Of a stretch of 64,000 bases of DNA, positions 1 through 8,531 are shown one piece after another. The stretch lies in contig NZ_JAAKDW010000009.1 in the NCBI RefSeq assembly GCF_011038845.1, forward strand, positions 1-64,000, written 5' to 3'. A program made the translations under genes and the position numbers. The number at the start of each line of letters is the position of its first letter. Within the stretch, counting starts at the first letter, position 1. The notes beneath the pieces were generated by a model that was given only the letters and a program-made list of their open reading frames with translations, did not search any database and was not told the DNA's origin. Origin of the DNA: Enterococcus sp. ZJ1622. GTDB lineage: Bacteria > Bacillota > Bacilli > Lactobacillales > Enterococcaceae.

Positions 1-1
1 T

Positions 2-490
2 GGTGACAACTCCTTGATCAATGCCATTGCAGAATCAAACTCAATTTCTAACATTAACCTGATCTACTCAGGACAACAATTAACGATCCCTACTGAGGGT
101 AGCTCTGCTCAAGCAGCTTACACAGCTCCTCAAGAAACAGCTGCTCCTGTGCAAGAAGCACAACCAGTCGCTGAATCTGTTCAAGCACAACCTGCTCAAG
201 TACAAGAAACAGTCCAAGCGCAACCTGCTGCACCTGCGGCTCCTGCTGCTACTGAAACAGCAAGCACTGGGACGAACTCAGCGAAAGAATGGATCGCTCA
301 AAAAGAATCAAGCGGTTCTTACACAGCAACAAACGGTCGTTACATCGGACGTTACCAATTGGATTCTTCTTACTTGAATGGTGACTATTCTGCTGCGAAC
401 CAAGAACGTGTCGCAGAACAATATGTCACTTCTCGTTACGGTTCATGGGAAGCTGCTAAATCTTTCTGGGAAGCAAACGGCTGGTACTAA
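2..490 (+). CDS. LysM / Apf-like secreted cell-wall protein (3' part)
   Basis: The 5' end lies outside the window; the frame is open from base 2. The first ~30 residues are the second half of a LysM peptidoglycan-binding domain (ending SGQQLTIP). A ~65-residue Ala/Gln/Pro/Val-rich linker follows, then a C-terminal domain of ~70 residues from AKEWIAQKESSGSY to the terminal ANGWY. That domain resembles the C-terminus of lactobacillar aggregation-promoting factors (Apf) and related transglycosylase-like proteins, where a Glu in the KES motif is typical. It is therefore probably an exported cell-surface protein that binds or trims peptidoglycan. Three hairpin repeats follow the stop codon. Family assignment is fairly sure; enzymatic activity is inference. 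Confidence 0.85.
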   Translation, partial: GDNSLINAIAESNSISNINLIYSGQQLTIPTEGSSAQAAYTAPQETAAPVQEAQPVAESVQAQPAQVQETVQAQPAAPAAPAATETASTGTNSAKEWIAQKESSGSYTATNGRYIGRYQLDSSYLNGDYSAANQERVAEQYVTSRYGSWEAAKSFWEANGWY

Positions 491-520
491 GAGTCATCCA
501 TAGAAAATATAAACTCAAAA

Positions 521-634
521 AGGTTGTGACAGTGCCGCTCAGCTTTGAGGGATAAGAAAAATTTTGTGAAAATGGCTTCCTACATTTTTACATAAATTTG
601 ACTTAACACCAAGAAGTTGGCACTGGAACACCGT
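521..634 (+). repeat. Hairpin repeat, copy A
   Basis: First of three tandem ~115-bp elements. It starts AGGTTGTGACA and ends GGAACACCGT. The outer stem CAGTGCC (530-536) pairs with GGCACTG (619-625); an inner A/T-rich stem pairs GTGAAAATG (566-574) with CATTTTTAC (583-591) around a GGCTTCCTA loop. It lies 30 nt after the stop of the LysM gene, in the same direction. Confidence 0.8.
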
Positions 635-640
635 GAATCA

Positions 641-757
641 GAGGTTGTAAAAAAGCTGCTCTGCATCAAGTAATAAGAACAGCCAAACAAAAATAGCTCT
701 TCATATTTTTCGTTTGGTTGGGCTTATTACCGCAGATGCAAGCTTTTTAACACCGTT
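641..757 (+). repeat. Hairpin repeat, copy B
   Basis: Second tandem copy. It has the same ends (GAGGTTGT ... AACACCGT) but a different outer stem, AAAAAAGCT (649-657) with AGCTTTTT (741-748). Its inner stem is CCAAAC (683-688) with GTTTGG (712-717), around the loop AGCTCTTCAT. Stem sequences differ from copy A but remain complementary. Confidence 0.8.
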
Positions 758-764
758 TAGCGGA

Positions 765-880
765 GAGGTTGTGACAACTGCGTTCTGCTTTAAGGAATAA
801 GGACACTGAACAGAAAATAGCTCCTCATATTTTCTTGTTCAGTGAATTTATTGCCTAGAAGCAGCAGTTGGAACACCGTT
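765..880 (+). repeat. Hairpin repeat, copy C
   Basis: Third tandem copy. The outer stem is AACTGC (776-781) with GCAGTT (864-869). The inner stem is CACTGAACA (804-812) with TGTTCAGTG (836-844), and the apical loop is AGCTCCTCAT. The ends match copies A and B. Confidence 0.8.
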
Positions 881-888
881 TATTCGAA

Positions 889-931
889 AAAAAGGAACTA
901 TGACAAGACTTTTGTCACAGTTCCTTTTTTG
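889..931. terminator. Bidirectional intrinsic terminator
   Basis: A 14-bp stem with one mismatch (AGGAACTATGACAA with TTGTCACAGTTCCT) is flanked by an A run on the left and a T run on the right. It can end transcription from the LysM side and from the convergent TatD gene. Confidence 0.85.
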
Positions 932-939
932 TTGTCAGC

Positions 940-1662
940 TTATTTTTTCTGTCCGATGAACGCCATAAGGTTCTGATAAGTTGTTTTTTCGATCAATTCT
1001 TCTGAACTGTTTCGCCATTTTGCGATATGCTGAAGATGGGTACGCAGCAAATCAGCATAATTTTCCACGGAAACCGTTCTTTTCAGTGCCCATTCCATTG
1101 CTCCTACGCCATCCGTTTCTAATAGTAAACGATTGGAGGGAACTGCTTTGACTAGTTTCTGGACTGCCGGATGATCTTCTAAATCGATCCCAATCGTAAA
1201 ATAGCAACCTTCATCGATGTATTCTTGCTGGTAGTCTATCGAAGAATACCAATGGATTAGATATTTGTTAGGATAGGCTCGAATGGATGATAAAATTTCC
1301 TTTTCACACCCTTTTGTATGCAAGACAACCGGCTTTTTGTTTGCTGCGGCAAATGCTAATTGCTGATCGAATAACTGACGTTGTCTACTCATCGGCACTG
1401 TTGTCCAGACATTGTCCAGCCCGATTTCTCCGATGATCCTTGCCTGTCTCAGATATGGGATGACTTCTTCAAACGAATAATCGCTGGCTTTCCACGGATG
1501 TATCCCAAAACTAAGTATCTGGTCTTCCGTTCGGATAAGGTGCTGGTTCTCTTCCCATTCTTCTGGCGAATCACAATTGATGATCGTCAATATCTGCTGA
1601 CTTTGCTGGATCAAAGCTAGCTCCTCGTTTCCTTCCAAATGACAATGCGCGTCACTCAGCAT
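940..1662 (-). CDS. TatD-family metal-dependent hydrolase, last gene of the TPP-riboswitch operon
   Basis: About 240 residues, slightly shorter than typical TatD proteins. All expected metal ligand motifs are present in order: DAHCH at the N-terminus, GEIGLD, VVLHTKG, IHWYSS and LLETDG. TatD proteins are TIM-barrel hydrolases, often described as 3'-5' nucleases. I chose the ATG at 1662, behind AGGTG; an in-frame GTG lies at 1671. Either start overlaps the 3' end of the upstream ATPase gene, so translation is probably coupled. Its position at the end of a thiamine-precursor transport operon hints at a salvage role, but that is inference only. Confidence 0.85.
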   Translation of the reverse strand: MLSDAHCHLEGNEELALIQQSQQILTIINCDSPEEWEENQHLIRTEDQILSFGIHPWKASDYSFEEVIPYLRQARIIGEIGLDNVWTTVPMSRQRQLFDQQLAFAAANKKPVVLHTKGCEKEILSSIRAYPNKYLIHWYSSIDYQQEYIDEGCYFTIGIDLEDHPAVQKLVKAVPSNRLLLETDGVGAMEWALKRTVSVENYADLLRTHLQHIAKWRNSSEELIEKTTYQNLMAFIGQKK

Positions 1663-2395
1663 GTGTCTCACCTGCCAATAATTGATAGATTGTTTGCTTC
1701 AATGGCGCTTGTTCGATCAGCCACTCGCGCGATTTCTTCCCTTTTGGAACTGGAACTGCGAGTTCTTCGATAACACGTGCAGGTCTTTTGGAGAGCACGA
1801 CTATGCGATCGGACAGATAGATAGCTTCTTCGATATCATGCGTAACGAGAAGCGTCGTCCGTTTCATTTTTTCTGGCAGTGACAGTAGCCAGTCCTGCAT
1901 TTGTCCTCGGGTCATCGCATCAAGTGCACCAAAAGGCTCGTCTAGCAGCAGATAATGAGACTGATTCATCATCGTGCGAAGTAATGCTGTCCGTTGCCGC
2001 ATGCCGCCGGAAAGCTGTTCTGGCAGAAAATCCTGGTATTCTTCCAAGCCGAATAAGGTCAAATACTCGAGCACTTGCTTCTTGTCTATTTTTTGATGAT
2101 TGATCCTCTGGTACAATGTGACATTTTGATACACATCCAGCCAAGGTAAAAGCATGTCTTCTTGCGGCATATAACTAAAAGCTGTATTTAGTCCTGATAA
2201 CATTTTCCCATCTACTTTGATTGATCCGGAAGTGATAGATTGGACACCTGTCAATGCCTTCAGCAGGGTCGATTTCCCTGCGCCGCTTGGAGCAATCAAC
2301 GAGGTGAAAGAATTTTTAGGAACGGTTAAATCGATTTCCTTTAAAATTTCAAGCCCTTCGATCGTTACATCTAAGTGTTCGATTTGAATGGACAT
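1652..2395 (-). CDS. thiZ: ABC transporter ATP-binding protein, thiamine-precursor type (ThiZ-like)
   Basis: ATPase subunit of 247 residues of the nitrate/sulfonate/taurine-type importer family. Walker A is APSGAGKST, the signature is LSGGMRQR and Walker B is YLLLDEPFGALD. The start is ATG 2395, 8 nt after AGGGG, 11 nt after the substrate-binding protein stop; an in-frame GTG at 2404 lies inside the ribosome binding site. It would energise uptake of a thiamine precursor (HMP or formylaminopyrimidine) through the permease at 3412-4155. The substrate is inferred from the TPP riboswitch and the THI5/NMT1-type binding protein. Confidence 0.9.
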   Translation of the reverse strand: MSIQIEHLDVTIEGLEILKEIDLTVPKNSFTSLIAPSGAGKSTLLKALTGVQSITSGSIKVDGKMLSGLNTAFSYMPQEDMLLPWLDVYQNVTLYQRINHQKIDKKQVLEYLTLFGLEEYQDFLPEQLSGGMRQRTALLRTMMNQSHYLLLDEPFGALDAMTRGQMQDWLLSLPEKMKRTTLLVTHDIEEAIYLSDRIVVLSKRPARVIEELAVPVPKGKKSREWLIEQAPLKQTIYQLLAGETHAE

Positions 2396-2406
2396 CAGCG
2401 TCACCC

Positions 2407-3396
2407 CTATTTTATGAATTGGTTCGTAAATAAGTCATTCGAGTCAACTGCTTTGCTAATCAACCCATTTTCCTTCATGAATGAAGTGTAGTTATCCCAT
2501 ACTTTCTTCTCCATGACTCCCCATTTTTCTGGTTCATCTGTATAATGACGTGACAAGAATTCCTGTGATTCTTCCAAGAAGCTTTGTTCATAATCCGTTG
2601 CGTATTTATGCAGAATCTCTGCGCTGCCTTTCGGATCTTTGATCGCTTGCTGATATCCTTCCTTTGTGGCATCCATAAATGACTGAACGAGCGCAGGATC
2701 ATTTTTGATCAGCTCCTTATTCGTTATCAGAACAGGTGTATAATAATCCAAGCGTTCATCCAAGCTGTTTACCGGCATGTAATTCAAATCGATACCTACA
2801 TCTTTTGCTTTGATCATATCCCATCCTTCAAAGTACCATTGGATATCAGAGGATCTCCCCAGACTTTCTGGTCCTTCCCCGTTGCTTCCGACAATCGTCA
2901 ATTTTGAAAAATCCGCATCTGATTTTTCCATGACTGCTTTCAGCACAGCTTCTTCACTAGGACTTTGCCAGCCAGCGTAAGTCTTTCCTTCAAAGTCTTC
3001 GGGTGACTTGATCCCACTGTTTTTCAGAGAAGCGAAACCTGATGTATTATGTTTGATGATTGCAGCAATCGCTTTGACAGGTATATCCTGACCATCAGCA
3101 TGGGCATAGGTCACATCTTCTTGATAGCTTACGCCAAATTGCGCTTTATTTGCCCCGACAAGCCCAATACTCGTGGAGTCATCTCCAGGTTCGATGATCT
3201 TGACATCTAGTCCTGCCTTCTTGTAATAACCTTTTTCCTTTGCCAGATAGAGGCCTGTATGATTCGTATTAGGTACATAATCAAGGACGACTGTCACTTC
3301 TTTCAATGGTTTGGAGTCCTTCTGTTCTTCTTTTTGTGTCCCACATGCAGTCAAAACCATTAGGAGCATCGGAACAATAACCAAGATTTTTTTCAT
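2407..3396 (-). CDS. thiY: Substrate-binding lipoprotein, NMT1/THI5 family (ThiY-like)
   Basis: 329 residues. A lipoprotein signal peptide ends in LTAC, making Cys18 the predicted lipidated residue. The mature part is an NMT1/THI5-like domain, recognisable from VVLDYVPNTNHTGLYLAKEKGYY near its start. The family binds pyrimidine precursors of thiamine, although relatives bind riboflavin or alkylsulfonates. It is 15 nt after the permease gene and overlaps no neighbour. The upstream TPP riboswitch makes a thiamine-related ligand most likely. Confidence 0.92.
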   Translation of the reverse strand: MKKILVIVPMLLMVLTACGTQKEEQKDSKPLKEVTVVLDYVPNTNHTGLYLAKEKGYYKKAGLDVKIIEPGDDSTSIGLVGANKAQFGVSYQEDVTYAHADGQDIPVKAIAAIIKHNTSGFASLKNSGIKSPEDFEGKTYAGWQSPSEEAVLKAVMEKSDADFSKLTIVGSNGEGPESLGRSSDIQWYFEGWDMIKAKDVGIDLNYMPVNSLDERLDYYTPVLITNKELIKNDPALVQSFMDATKEGYQQAIKDPKGSAEILHKYATDYEQSFLEESQEFLSRHYTDEPEKWGVMEKKVWDNYTSFMKENGLISKAVDSNDLFTNQFIK

Positions 3397-3411
3397 GTTT
3401 ATCCCCTTTTC

Positions 3412-4155
3412 TTATAAAAGATGCAATATGCGATAATAGCCTTTTTTCAAGAGCACACTGACAGCGTTAAGCAACAGACTCAACAAGATCACGCAAAGAA
3501 TCGCGGCAAATACTTTATCGATCTGATAACTGTTTTTCACCCGGATCATGTAATAGCCCAAACCTGCTTGAGCACTTAGCCATTCCCCGACTATGGCCCC
3601 GCTGACACAATAAGTAGCAGCAACTTTCAATCCGGAAAAAAAGCCAGACATCCCTTCAGGAATCTTGAATATCCGATAGATCTGCCAAGTACTTGCTCCC
3701 ATCGTCCTCAAAAAAACAATCTGGTCGTTCGATGTTTTTCTCAATGCATCCGTAAACGAAACGACCATCGGGAAATAACTCATCAACACGACAAGAATCA
3801 CTTTAGGCAAAATCCCAAACCCGAACCATAATGTCAGTAGCGGTCCTAGCACCATGATCGGCAAGGTCTGCGAAACGACTAACAGCGGATAAAACGAGGC
3901 TTTCAGCAGCTGCCAGTAATCCATGGCTAATGCAGTAAAAAAAGACAGGACTCCTGCGATCACTAGTCCGATGACTGCCTCATTCAAAGTGGTCAAAGAA
4001 TGTGAAAACAATACCGGATAATCGGAAAAGAAAGCGGAGACAACAGAGGTCGGACTAGGTAAGATGAAAGCAGGTGTTTGCCAGAATGTGACAAAGAACT
4101 GCCAGATCCCTAAAATCAGAAGCAAGCTAGCAATGGGATAAATCTTGTTTTTCAT
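3412..4155 (-). CDS. thiX: ABC transporter permease, thiamine-precursor type (ThiX-like)
   Basis: 247 residues, with about six hydrophobic segments. It carries the inner-membrane importer signature around GASTWQIYRIFKIPEGMSGFFSG (the EAA loop), which contacts the ATPase. It is the first gene after the TPP riboswitch, with a strong AAGGAGG ribosome binding site ahead of ATG 4155. It forms the membrane channel of the thiX-thiY-thiZ importer. Confidence 0.9.
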   Translation of the reverse strand: MKNKIYPIASLLLILGIWQFFVTFWQTPAFILPSPTSVVSAFFSDYPVLFSHSLTTLNEAVIGLVIAGVLSFFTALAMDYWQLLKASFYPLLVVSQTLPIMVLGPLLTLWFGFGILPKVILVVLMSYFPMVVSFTDALRKTSNDQIVFLRTMGASTWQIYRIFKIPEGMSGFFSGLKVAATYCVSGAIVGEWLSAQAGLGYYMIRVKNSYQIDKVFAAILCVILLSLLLNAVSVLLKKGYYRILHLL

Positions 4156-4197
4156 AACGGCACCTCCTTTTTTGTACCCGTTTTTCTGAGAACAGAC

Positions 4198-4244
4198 AAA
4201 AAACGCTTGATTCCAGGCACGACATAGTAACCCGCATCAAGCGT
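4198..4244 (-). terminator. Riboswitch-controlled attenuator terminator
   Basis: On the minus strand the stem ACGCTTGAT (4236-4244) pairs with ATCAAGCGT (4202-4210), followed by a U run. It sits between the TPP aptamer and thiX. In the ligand-bound state it should stop transcription. Confidence 0.8.
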
Positions 4245-4249
4245 CTGCT

Positions 4250-4336
4250 ATGTTTCTCCCTTCACCAGTATTAACTGACAGGTTCGATGGGTCTAAGTTC
4301 ACAACTTACTCTCATGCCGTCTACGACATCCCCAGA
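4250..4336 (-). promoter_or_regulatory. TPP riboswitch (THI element)
   Basis: Reading the minus strand, conserved THI-box pieces occur in order: GGGGATG at the 5' end, TGAGAGTAAG, GACCC, CGAACCTGTCAGTTAATACTGG, and GAAGGGAG at the 3' end. These are the P1, pyrimidine-sensing and pyrophosphate-sensing helices of the TPP aptamer. It precedes an intrinsic terminator and the thiXYZ genes, so it should repress the operon when thiamine pyrophosphate is plentiful. Confidence 0.95.
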
Positions 4337-4341
4337 AACAG

Positions 4342-4370
4342 GTATTATTTTTTCAAGTGTACCATAACAA
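4342..4370 (-). promoter_or_regulatory. Predicted promoter of the thi operon
   Basis: -35 TTGTTA (4365-4370) and -10 TAATAC (4342-4347) are separated by 17 nt. Transcription would begin near 4336, at the 5' edge of the TPP aptamer, which supports the call. Confidence 0.65.
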
Positions 4371-4402
4371 AAAAGAAGCAACAAGCTCTTTTATCTACCG
4401 CC

Positions 4403-5725
4403 CTACTTCAGCAAGTAAGATAAATCACTAGCTAAAGTCGGATAGCCCATGATGTAGCGATCCAGATCTTTTTTCATCATTTTCTGATTGATCAAAAGAG
4501 TCAGATCATCGATCAATTCATCTGCTTGTTCACTTAGGACGGATGCGCCAATGAGTTGGTCACGCTGATCGAACGTCAATTGAGCTTTTGCAATAGGTTC
4601 ATTGACACGATGATACGTAAACCAGTTTGTCATATCGACTTCAACGACCTGATCAGAAGAAGCAGCATTGCTTTTAGTGATCCCGACCATCGCCATTTTT
4701 GGACTTGCATATACGATTGTCGGAATCACCGGATACTGGATTGCAGGATATGTTTCATCTTGCATCCGCTGTGCCACATAATTCCCTTCAAACGTAGCAA
4801 CTGGTGTCAATTTCGGTCTTCTTTTTGACAGGATATCCCCGCAAGCAAAAATAGCTGGGTTACTTGTTTGCAAGTAATCATTGACCACTATCCCATGCTT
4901 ATCTGTTTCGACCTTTGCCTTATCCAGATCGAGAGATTCCATGTTTGGCTGTCTGCCTGTGGAACAGAAGATCGCATCAGCTATTATCTCAGTTCCTTCG
5001 GCGATCAGACGATAAGAATCTCCTTCCTGCACGATTTTTTGCGTATTTACATCGAAAGCAAATGTTATTCCCTCTTTTTTCATCTGATCAATCAAGAGCT
5101 GGACCATCGATTCTTCAAAAGCTTTCAATGGTCGCTGATTATGATGGACGATCGTCACTTCACTGCCAGCTGCATGTGCAATAGTCGCTAACTCAAAAGC
5201 GATATATCCTCCACCGATGAAAACGATCCGTTTAGGCAAAGAAGACAGAGATAAAAAATCCGCACTTGTCTTCAAGTATTCTTTTCCTTCGACAGGCAAG
5301 ATCGTTGGTCGCTGACCTGTAGCTAGCACGAATTGATCCGCAAGAATCTTTTCACCATTGATCTCTATAGTAGATTCATCTAAGAAACGAGCAGTGCCTG
5401 TTAAATGGTCAATCCCAGCAGTACTCAACTGCTGTTTTCTGTCTTCAGGTACCGGATCTGTAAACGTCCGCTTGAATGCTTGAAGTTCTTCCCAATTGAC
5501 GGTTGGCAACTCATCGAATCCTTTGTTCTGCAACTGTTTTATCCGATTTCTTGCTTCTACACCGCTAAGCAGTACTTTTTTGGGGTCGCATCCCCGGTTC
5601 GGGCAAGTCCCGCCCCATAGATCTTCTTCTGCTACAAGCACAGTTTTGCCAGCTTCTCTTAATCCGTAAGCGGCACTGAGTCCTGCTACTCCTGAACCAA
5701 TCACTACTGCATCATATTTTTTCAT
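4403..5725 (-). CDS. FAD-dependent pyridine nucleotide-disulfide oxidoreductase (glutathione-reductase-like)
   Basis: 440 residues. The N-terminal FAD-binding GxGxxG is in VVIGSGVAGLSAAYG. The redox-active disulfide motif GGTCPNRGCDPKK identifies a class I flavoprotein disulfide reductase. A second nucleotide-binding GGGYIAFE segment and ACGDI follow, then the C-terminal dimerisation domain. The substrate cannot be read from sequence: a low-molecular-weight thiol disulfide is likely. It starts 2 nt after the stop of the importer ATPase gene, whose last codons contain its ribosome binding site, so the two are co-translated. Reduction of the disulfide or oxidised form of an imported thiol is a reasonable inference. 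Confidence 0.9.
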   Translation of the reverse strand: MKKYDAVVIGSGVAGLSAAYGLREAGKTVLVAEEDLWGGTCPNRGCDPKKVLLSGVEARNRIKQLQNKGFDELPTVNWEELQAFKRTFTDPVPEDRKQQLSTAGIDHLTGTARFLDESTIEINGEKILADQFVLATGQRPTILPVEGKEYLKTSADFLSLSSLPKRIVFIGGGYIAFELATIAHAAGSEVTIVHHNQRPLKAFEESMVQLLIDQMKKEGITFAFDVNTQKIVQEGDSYRLIAEGTEIIADAIFCSTGRQPNMESLDLDKAKVETDKHGIVVNDYLQTSNPAIFACGDILSKRRPKLTPVATFEGNYVAQRMQDETYPAIQYPVIPTIVYASPKMAMVGITKSNAASSDQVVEVDMTNWFTYHRVNEPIAKAQLTFDQRDQLIGASVLSEQADELIDDLTLLINQKMMKKDLDRYIMGYPTLASDLSYLLK

Positions 5726-5727
5726 TT

Positions 5728-6687
5728 CTAGTCCTCCTCCTGACTTAAAAAGGCAAAGATCTCTTTACTTCCTATCTGCCCGATGATCGTTTCTTTTTCC
5801 TGTATCTGAACATTTGGATAATCAATTAGCAATGCGTAAATTTCTTTTAGCGGCGTACTCAGATTCACTGTACGACTGTTCGATCGTAGTGTTTCGTTAT
5901 TCATTTTTGTATAGTAACCACCCAGAATAAGATCTTCGACTTTCAGCTCTTTGTTTTGTATCGTTTCGTCAAAAAAGCTGCGTACAAAATCATTTTTGGG
6001 ATTGGCTAAAAGCTGTTCTGGTGTATCGCACTGGATCAATTCGCCTTCTTTCATCACTGCGATCCGACTGCCTAATTTGATGGCTTCTTCCATGTTATGC
6101 GTGACAAAGACGATAGTCGTTCCGAATTCTTGATGTAAGTATAACACTAGTTCCTGCAAAGAAGTCCTTGACAGAGGGTCCAATGCACTGAAGGGTTCAT
6201 CCATCAGTATGACATCAGGATTTGCTGCCAGTGCTCTGAGGATTCCGATACGTTGCTGTTCACCTCCCGAGAGTTCACGTGGCAGCCGATTTCGATAAGT
6301 ATCGGGATCTAATCCCACTTTTTCGAGTAGCTGATCTGCTTTTTCAGCTCGCTTTTCTTTTTCCCAACCGAGCATTTCCGGGATCACTTCGATGTTTTGT
6401 TTGACAGTCATTGTCGGGAACAAGGCAATTTGCTGCAACACGTATCCCATATTCCAACGCATTTTCTGCAAATCATATTCTTTTAACGGTTTCCCTTTGA
6501 AATAGATCTCACCTGCAGAAGGCTGTGAAAGTCCATTGATCATTTTCAATGTACTTGTTTTCCCGCTTCCTGAGGGACCGACTAATACAAAGATTTCTCC
6601 CTCTTCGATCGTCAAGTTCAATTGATTGATGACATGCTTTCCATCATATTTCTTTTGGACATCTTTGAATCTGATCAGTTCTGTCAC
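5728..6687 (-). CDS. egtV: ABC importer ATPase, OpuCA/EgtV type
   Basis: 319 residues. Walker A is GPSGSGKTS, the signature is LSGGEQQR and Walker B is [14 protein letters not shown] short C-terminal extension resembles a reduced CBS region, as in betaine/choline-type ATPases. GTG start at 6687 overlaps the upstream stop by 4 nt (GTGA). Its partner is a fused permease and binding protein, the architecture of the EgtUV ergothioneine importer; glycine betaine, carnitine or choline transport is the alternative. Confidence 0.85.
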   Translation of the reverse strand: MTELIRFKDVQKKYDGKHVINQLNLTIEEGEIFVLVGPSGSGKTSTLKMINGLSQPSAGEIYFKGKPLKEYDLQKMRWNMGYVLQQIALFPTMTVKQNIEVIPEMLGWEKEKRAEKADQLLEKVGLDPDTYRNRLPRELSGGEQQRIGILRALAANPDVILMDEPFSALDPLSRTSLQELVLYLHQEFGTTIVFVTHNMEEAIKLGSRIAVMKEGELIQCDTPEQLLANPKNDFVRSFFDETIQNKELKVEDLILGGYYTKMNNETLRSNSRTVNLSTPLKEIYALLIDYPNVQIQEKETIIGQIGSKEIFAFLSQEED

Positions 6688-8222
6688 TTGTTTCCCTCCT
6701 TCAATAGTCCTTCTTCTTGAAGGAAAGAATGTGCAATTTCTGCTGGCTGTTTCTTCTCGACGTTTACTTGATAATTCATTTCGATCATCTGTTCTTCTGT
6801 GATTTTTCCACTAAGCGTTTCAAGAGCTTGAACGATTTCAGGATGTTTTTTTGCAAACTCTTCTTTCATAAGTGGTGCGCCTTGATAGGCTGGGAACAGA
6901 TGCAAGTCGTCTTCAAGTGTGACTAAGTCATATTGTTTCAGTTCGCTATCCGTAGAATAAGCATCGATGATATTCACGTCCCCATTATTGATTGCCTGAT
7001 AACGCAAACTCGGTTCCATACTTTGGACGCTAGGAAAATCCAAGCGATAAGTTTCTTTGATTCCTTTGTATCCATCTGAGCGATCGATAAACTCTAAAGT
7101 GAATCCTGCTTTGATTTGACTTTCGATTGCTGCTAGATCAGAAATAGTTTTCAAATTGTTTTCTTGCGCAAAAGATTTCTTGACAGCTAAAGCATACGTA
7201 TTTTGGTAAGCCATTGGTTTTAGCAAAGTCATGTTGTATTGCTTATTCAACAATGCATTCGCTTCTGTATATGTTTTTTCTTCCGTCAGTTCTGTTTTTT
7301 TCAGCGATTCAGGTACTTTCACCAGACTTTCTAAGACAGTTCCAGTAAATTCAGGATAGATATCGATCTGATCATTCTCTAATGCCCGAAACAGAAAACT
7401 GGTTTTCCCAAAATTAGGTTTCAGCTCCACTTTTGTATCTGTCTGTTCCTCGATCAATTCTTTATACATCTGGATCAATAAATCTGGTTCTGCCCCAAGT
7501 TTTCCAGCGATCGTAATCTTTTCTTCTTGGAAAAATCCACTTTGATAAAACGATGCCCCTCCGATTATGACGATAAGTGCTGCTAAAGTAAGCAGAGAAT
7601 AGCGAGGTTTCCTATTTTGCAGCAAGCGTATCAGACTACTGAAAAGAATGGCGAGTAACGCGGAACTGATCGCACCGATCAAGGTAAGAACAGGCGTATT
7701 CCGATCGATCCCTAACAGAATAAACGTCCCTAATCCTCCTGCACCGATCAAAGCTGCAAGTGTTGCTGTCCCGATGATCAGGACAAGTGCTGTGCGAATC
7801 CCTGAGATAATCACAGGTAAAGCGATTGGAAGCTCCACTTTGACTAATCTTCGCATTCTTGACATCCCAAAAGCAACTGCAGCTTCTTCGATCGAAGGAT
7901 CTATTTCTGACAAACCGATATACGTACTTTGAAAAATCGGCAAAAGAGCATAGATCACTAAAGCAATCAAAGCTGGAACAGTGCCGATACCTACAAAAGG
8001 AATAAGCAGCCCAAGCAGTGCAAGGGAAGGGATTGTTTGAAGAACACTTGTGATCTGCAATAAGACTTCAGCCATTTTCTTATGATTGACTGCCCAGATT
8101 GCTAAAGGAATCGCGATGAATGCGGCAATCAGCAAGGAGATAAGTGAAATGGACAAATGTTGGAACGTTGCTTCCAGCAGTTCACCTTTTCTTTCACTAA
8201 GTGTTTGAATAAAATTGTTCAT
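6684..8222 (-). CDS. egtU: Fused ABC permease and substrate-binding protein, EgtU-like
   Basis: 512 residues. Residues ~1-205 form an OpuCB-type permease with about five membrane segments and the EAA-like loop around [22 protein letters not shown] further membrane helix (~210-228) tethers a periplasmic-type binding domain (~235-512, from [14 protein letters not shown]). Permease-binding-protein fusions of this length occur in the EgtU ergothioneine importers of Firmicutes and in some choline/betaine importers. Start ATG 8222 follows AAGGAAGG. First gene of a three-gene operon. Ligand assignment needs the binding-site residues compared with solved EgtU structures. Confidence 0.82.
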   Translation of the reverse strand: MNNFIQTLSERKGELLEATFQHLSISLISLLIAAFIAIPLAIWAVNHKKMAEVLLQITSVLQTIPSLALLGLLIPFVGIGTVPALIALVIYALLPIFQSTYIGLSEIDPSIEEAAVAFGMSRMRRLVKVELPIALPVIISGIRTALVLIIGTATLAALIGAGGLGTFILLGIDRNTPVLTLIGAISSALLAILFSSLIRLLQNRKPRYSLLTLAALIVIIGGASFYQSGFFQEEKITIAGKLGAEPDLLIQMYKELIEEQTDTKVELKPNFGKTSFLFRALENDQIDIYPEFTGTVLESLVKVPESLKKTELTEEKTYTEANALLNKQYNMTLLKPMAYQNTYALAVKKSFAQENNLKTISDLAAIESQIKAGFTLEFIDRSDGYKGIKETYRLDFPSVQSMEPSLRYQAINNGDVNIIDAYSTDSELKQYDLVTLEDDLHLFPAYQGAPLMKEEFAKKHPEIVQALETLSGKITEEQMIEMNYQVNVEKKQPAEIAHSFLQEEGLLKEGNK

Positions 8223-8248
8223 ATGACCTTCCTTTCCATTGTTCTTTA

Positions 8249-8278
8249 AGTATAAATCATCTCTTTTGGTTTCCCCAA
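8249..8278 (-). promoter_or_regulatory. Possible promoter of the egtU operon
   Basis: -10 TATACT (8249-8254) is good; the -35 candidate TTGGGG (8273-8278) is weak, with an 18-nt spacer. Confidence 0.4.
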
Positions 8279-8293
8279 CTAAATTGACTTGAA

Positions 8294-8409
8294 GAGGTTG
8301 TGACAGTGCCTTTCAGCTTTGAGGGATAAGAAAAATTTTGGGAAAATGGCTTCTCACATTTTTGCATAAATTTGACTTATCTCCGAAAAGTTGGCACTGG
8401 AACACCGTG
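8294..8409 (+). repeat. Hairpin repeat, copy D
   Basis: Close match to copy A, with the same CAGTGCC/GGCACTG outer stem, and apical loop GGCTTCTCACAT. It opens a second tandem cluster, upstream of the divergent egtU gene. Confidence 0.8.
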
Positions 8410-8412
8410 TGT

Positions 8413-8527
8413 GAGGTTGTGAGAAAGCTGTCCTGCATCAAGCAGTAAGAACGAGCAGAGAAAAATAGCTCCTCATATTTTCTTGTTCAGTGAGCTTATT
8501 ACCGAAAAGCAGCAGTTGGAACACCGT
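8413..8527 (+). repeat. Hairpin repeat, copy E (recombinant arms)
   Basis: Ends match the family. Its 5' arm resembles copy B (AAGCTG, CTGCATCAAG) while its 3' arm matches copy C (TTGTTCAGTGA, AGCAGTTGG). The stem is therefore poorly complementary, suggesting recombination between copies. Confidence 0.7.
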
Positions 8528-8531
8528 ATGT

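Noticed and set aside
521-880. CRISPR array
   Set aside because: The units are ~115 bp, internally palindromic and variable in their stems, without identical short repeats and unique spacers; no cas genes are present.
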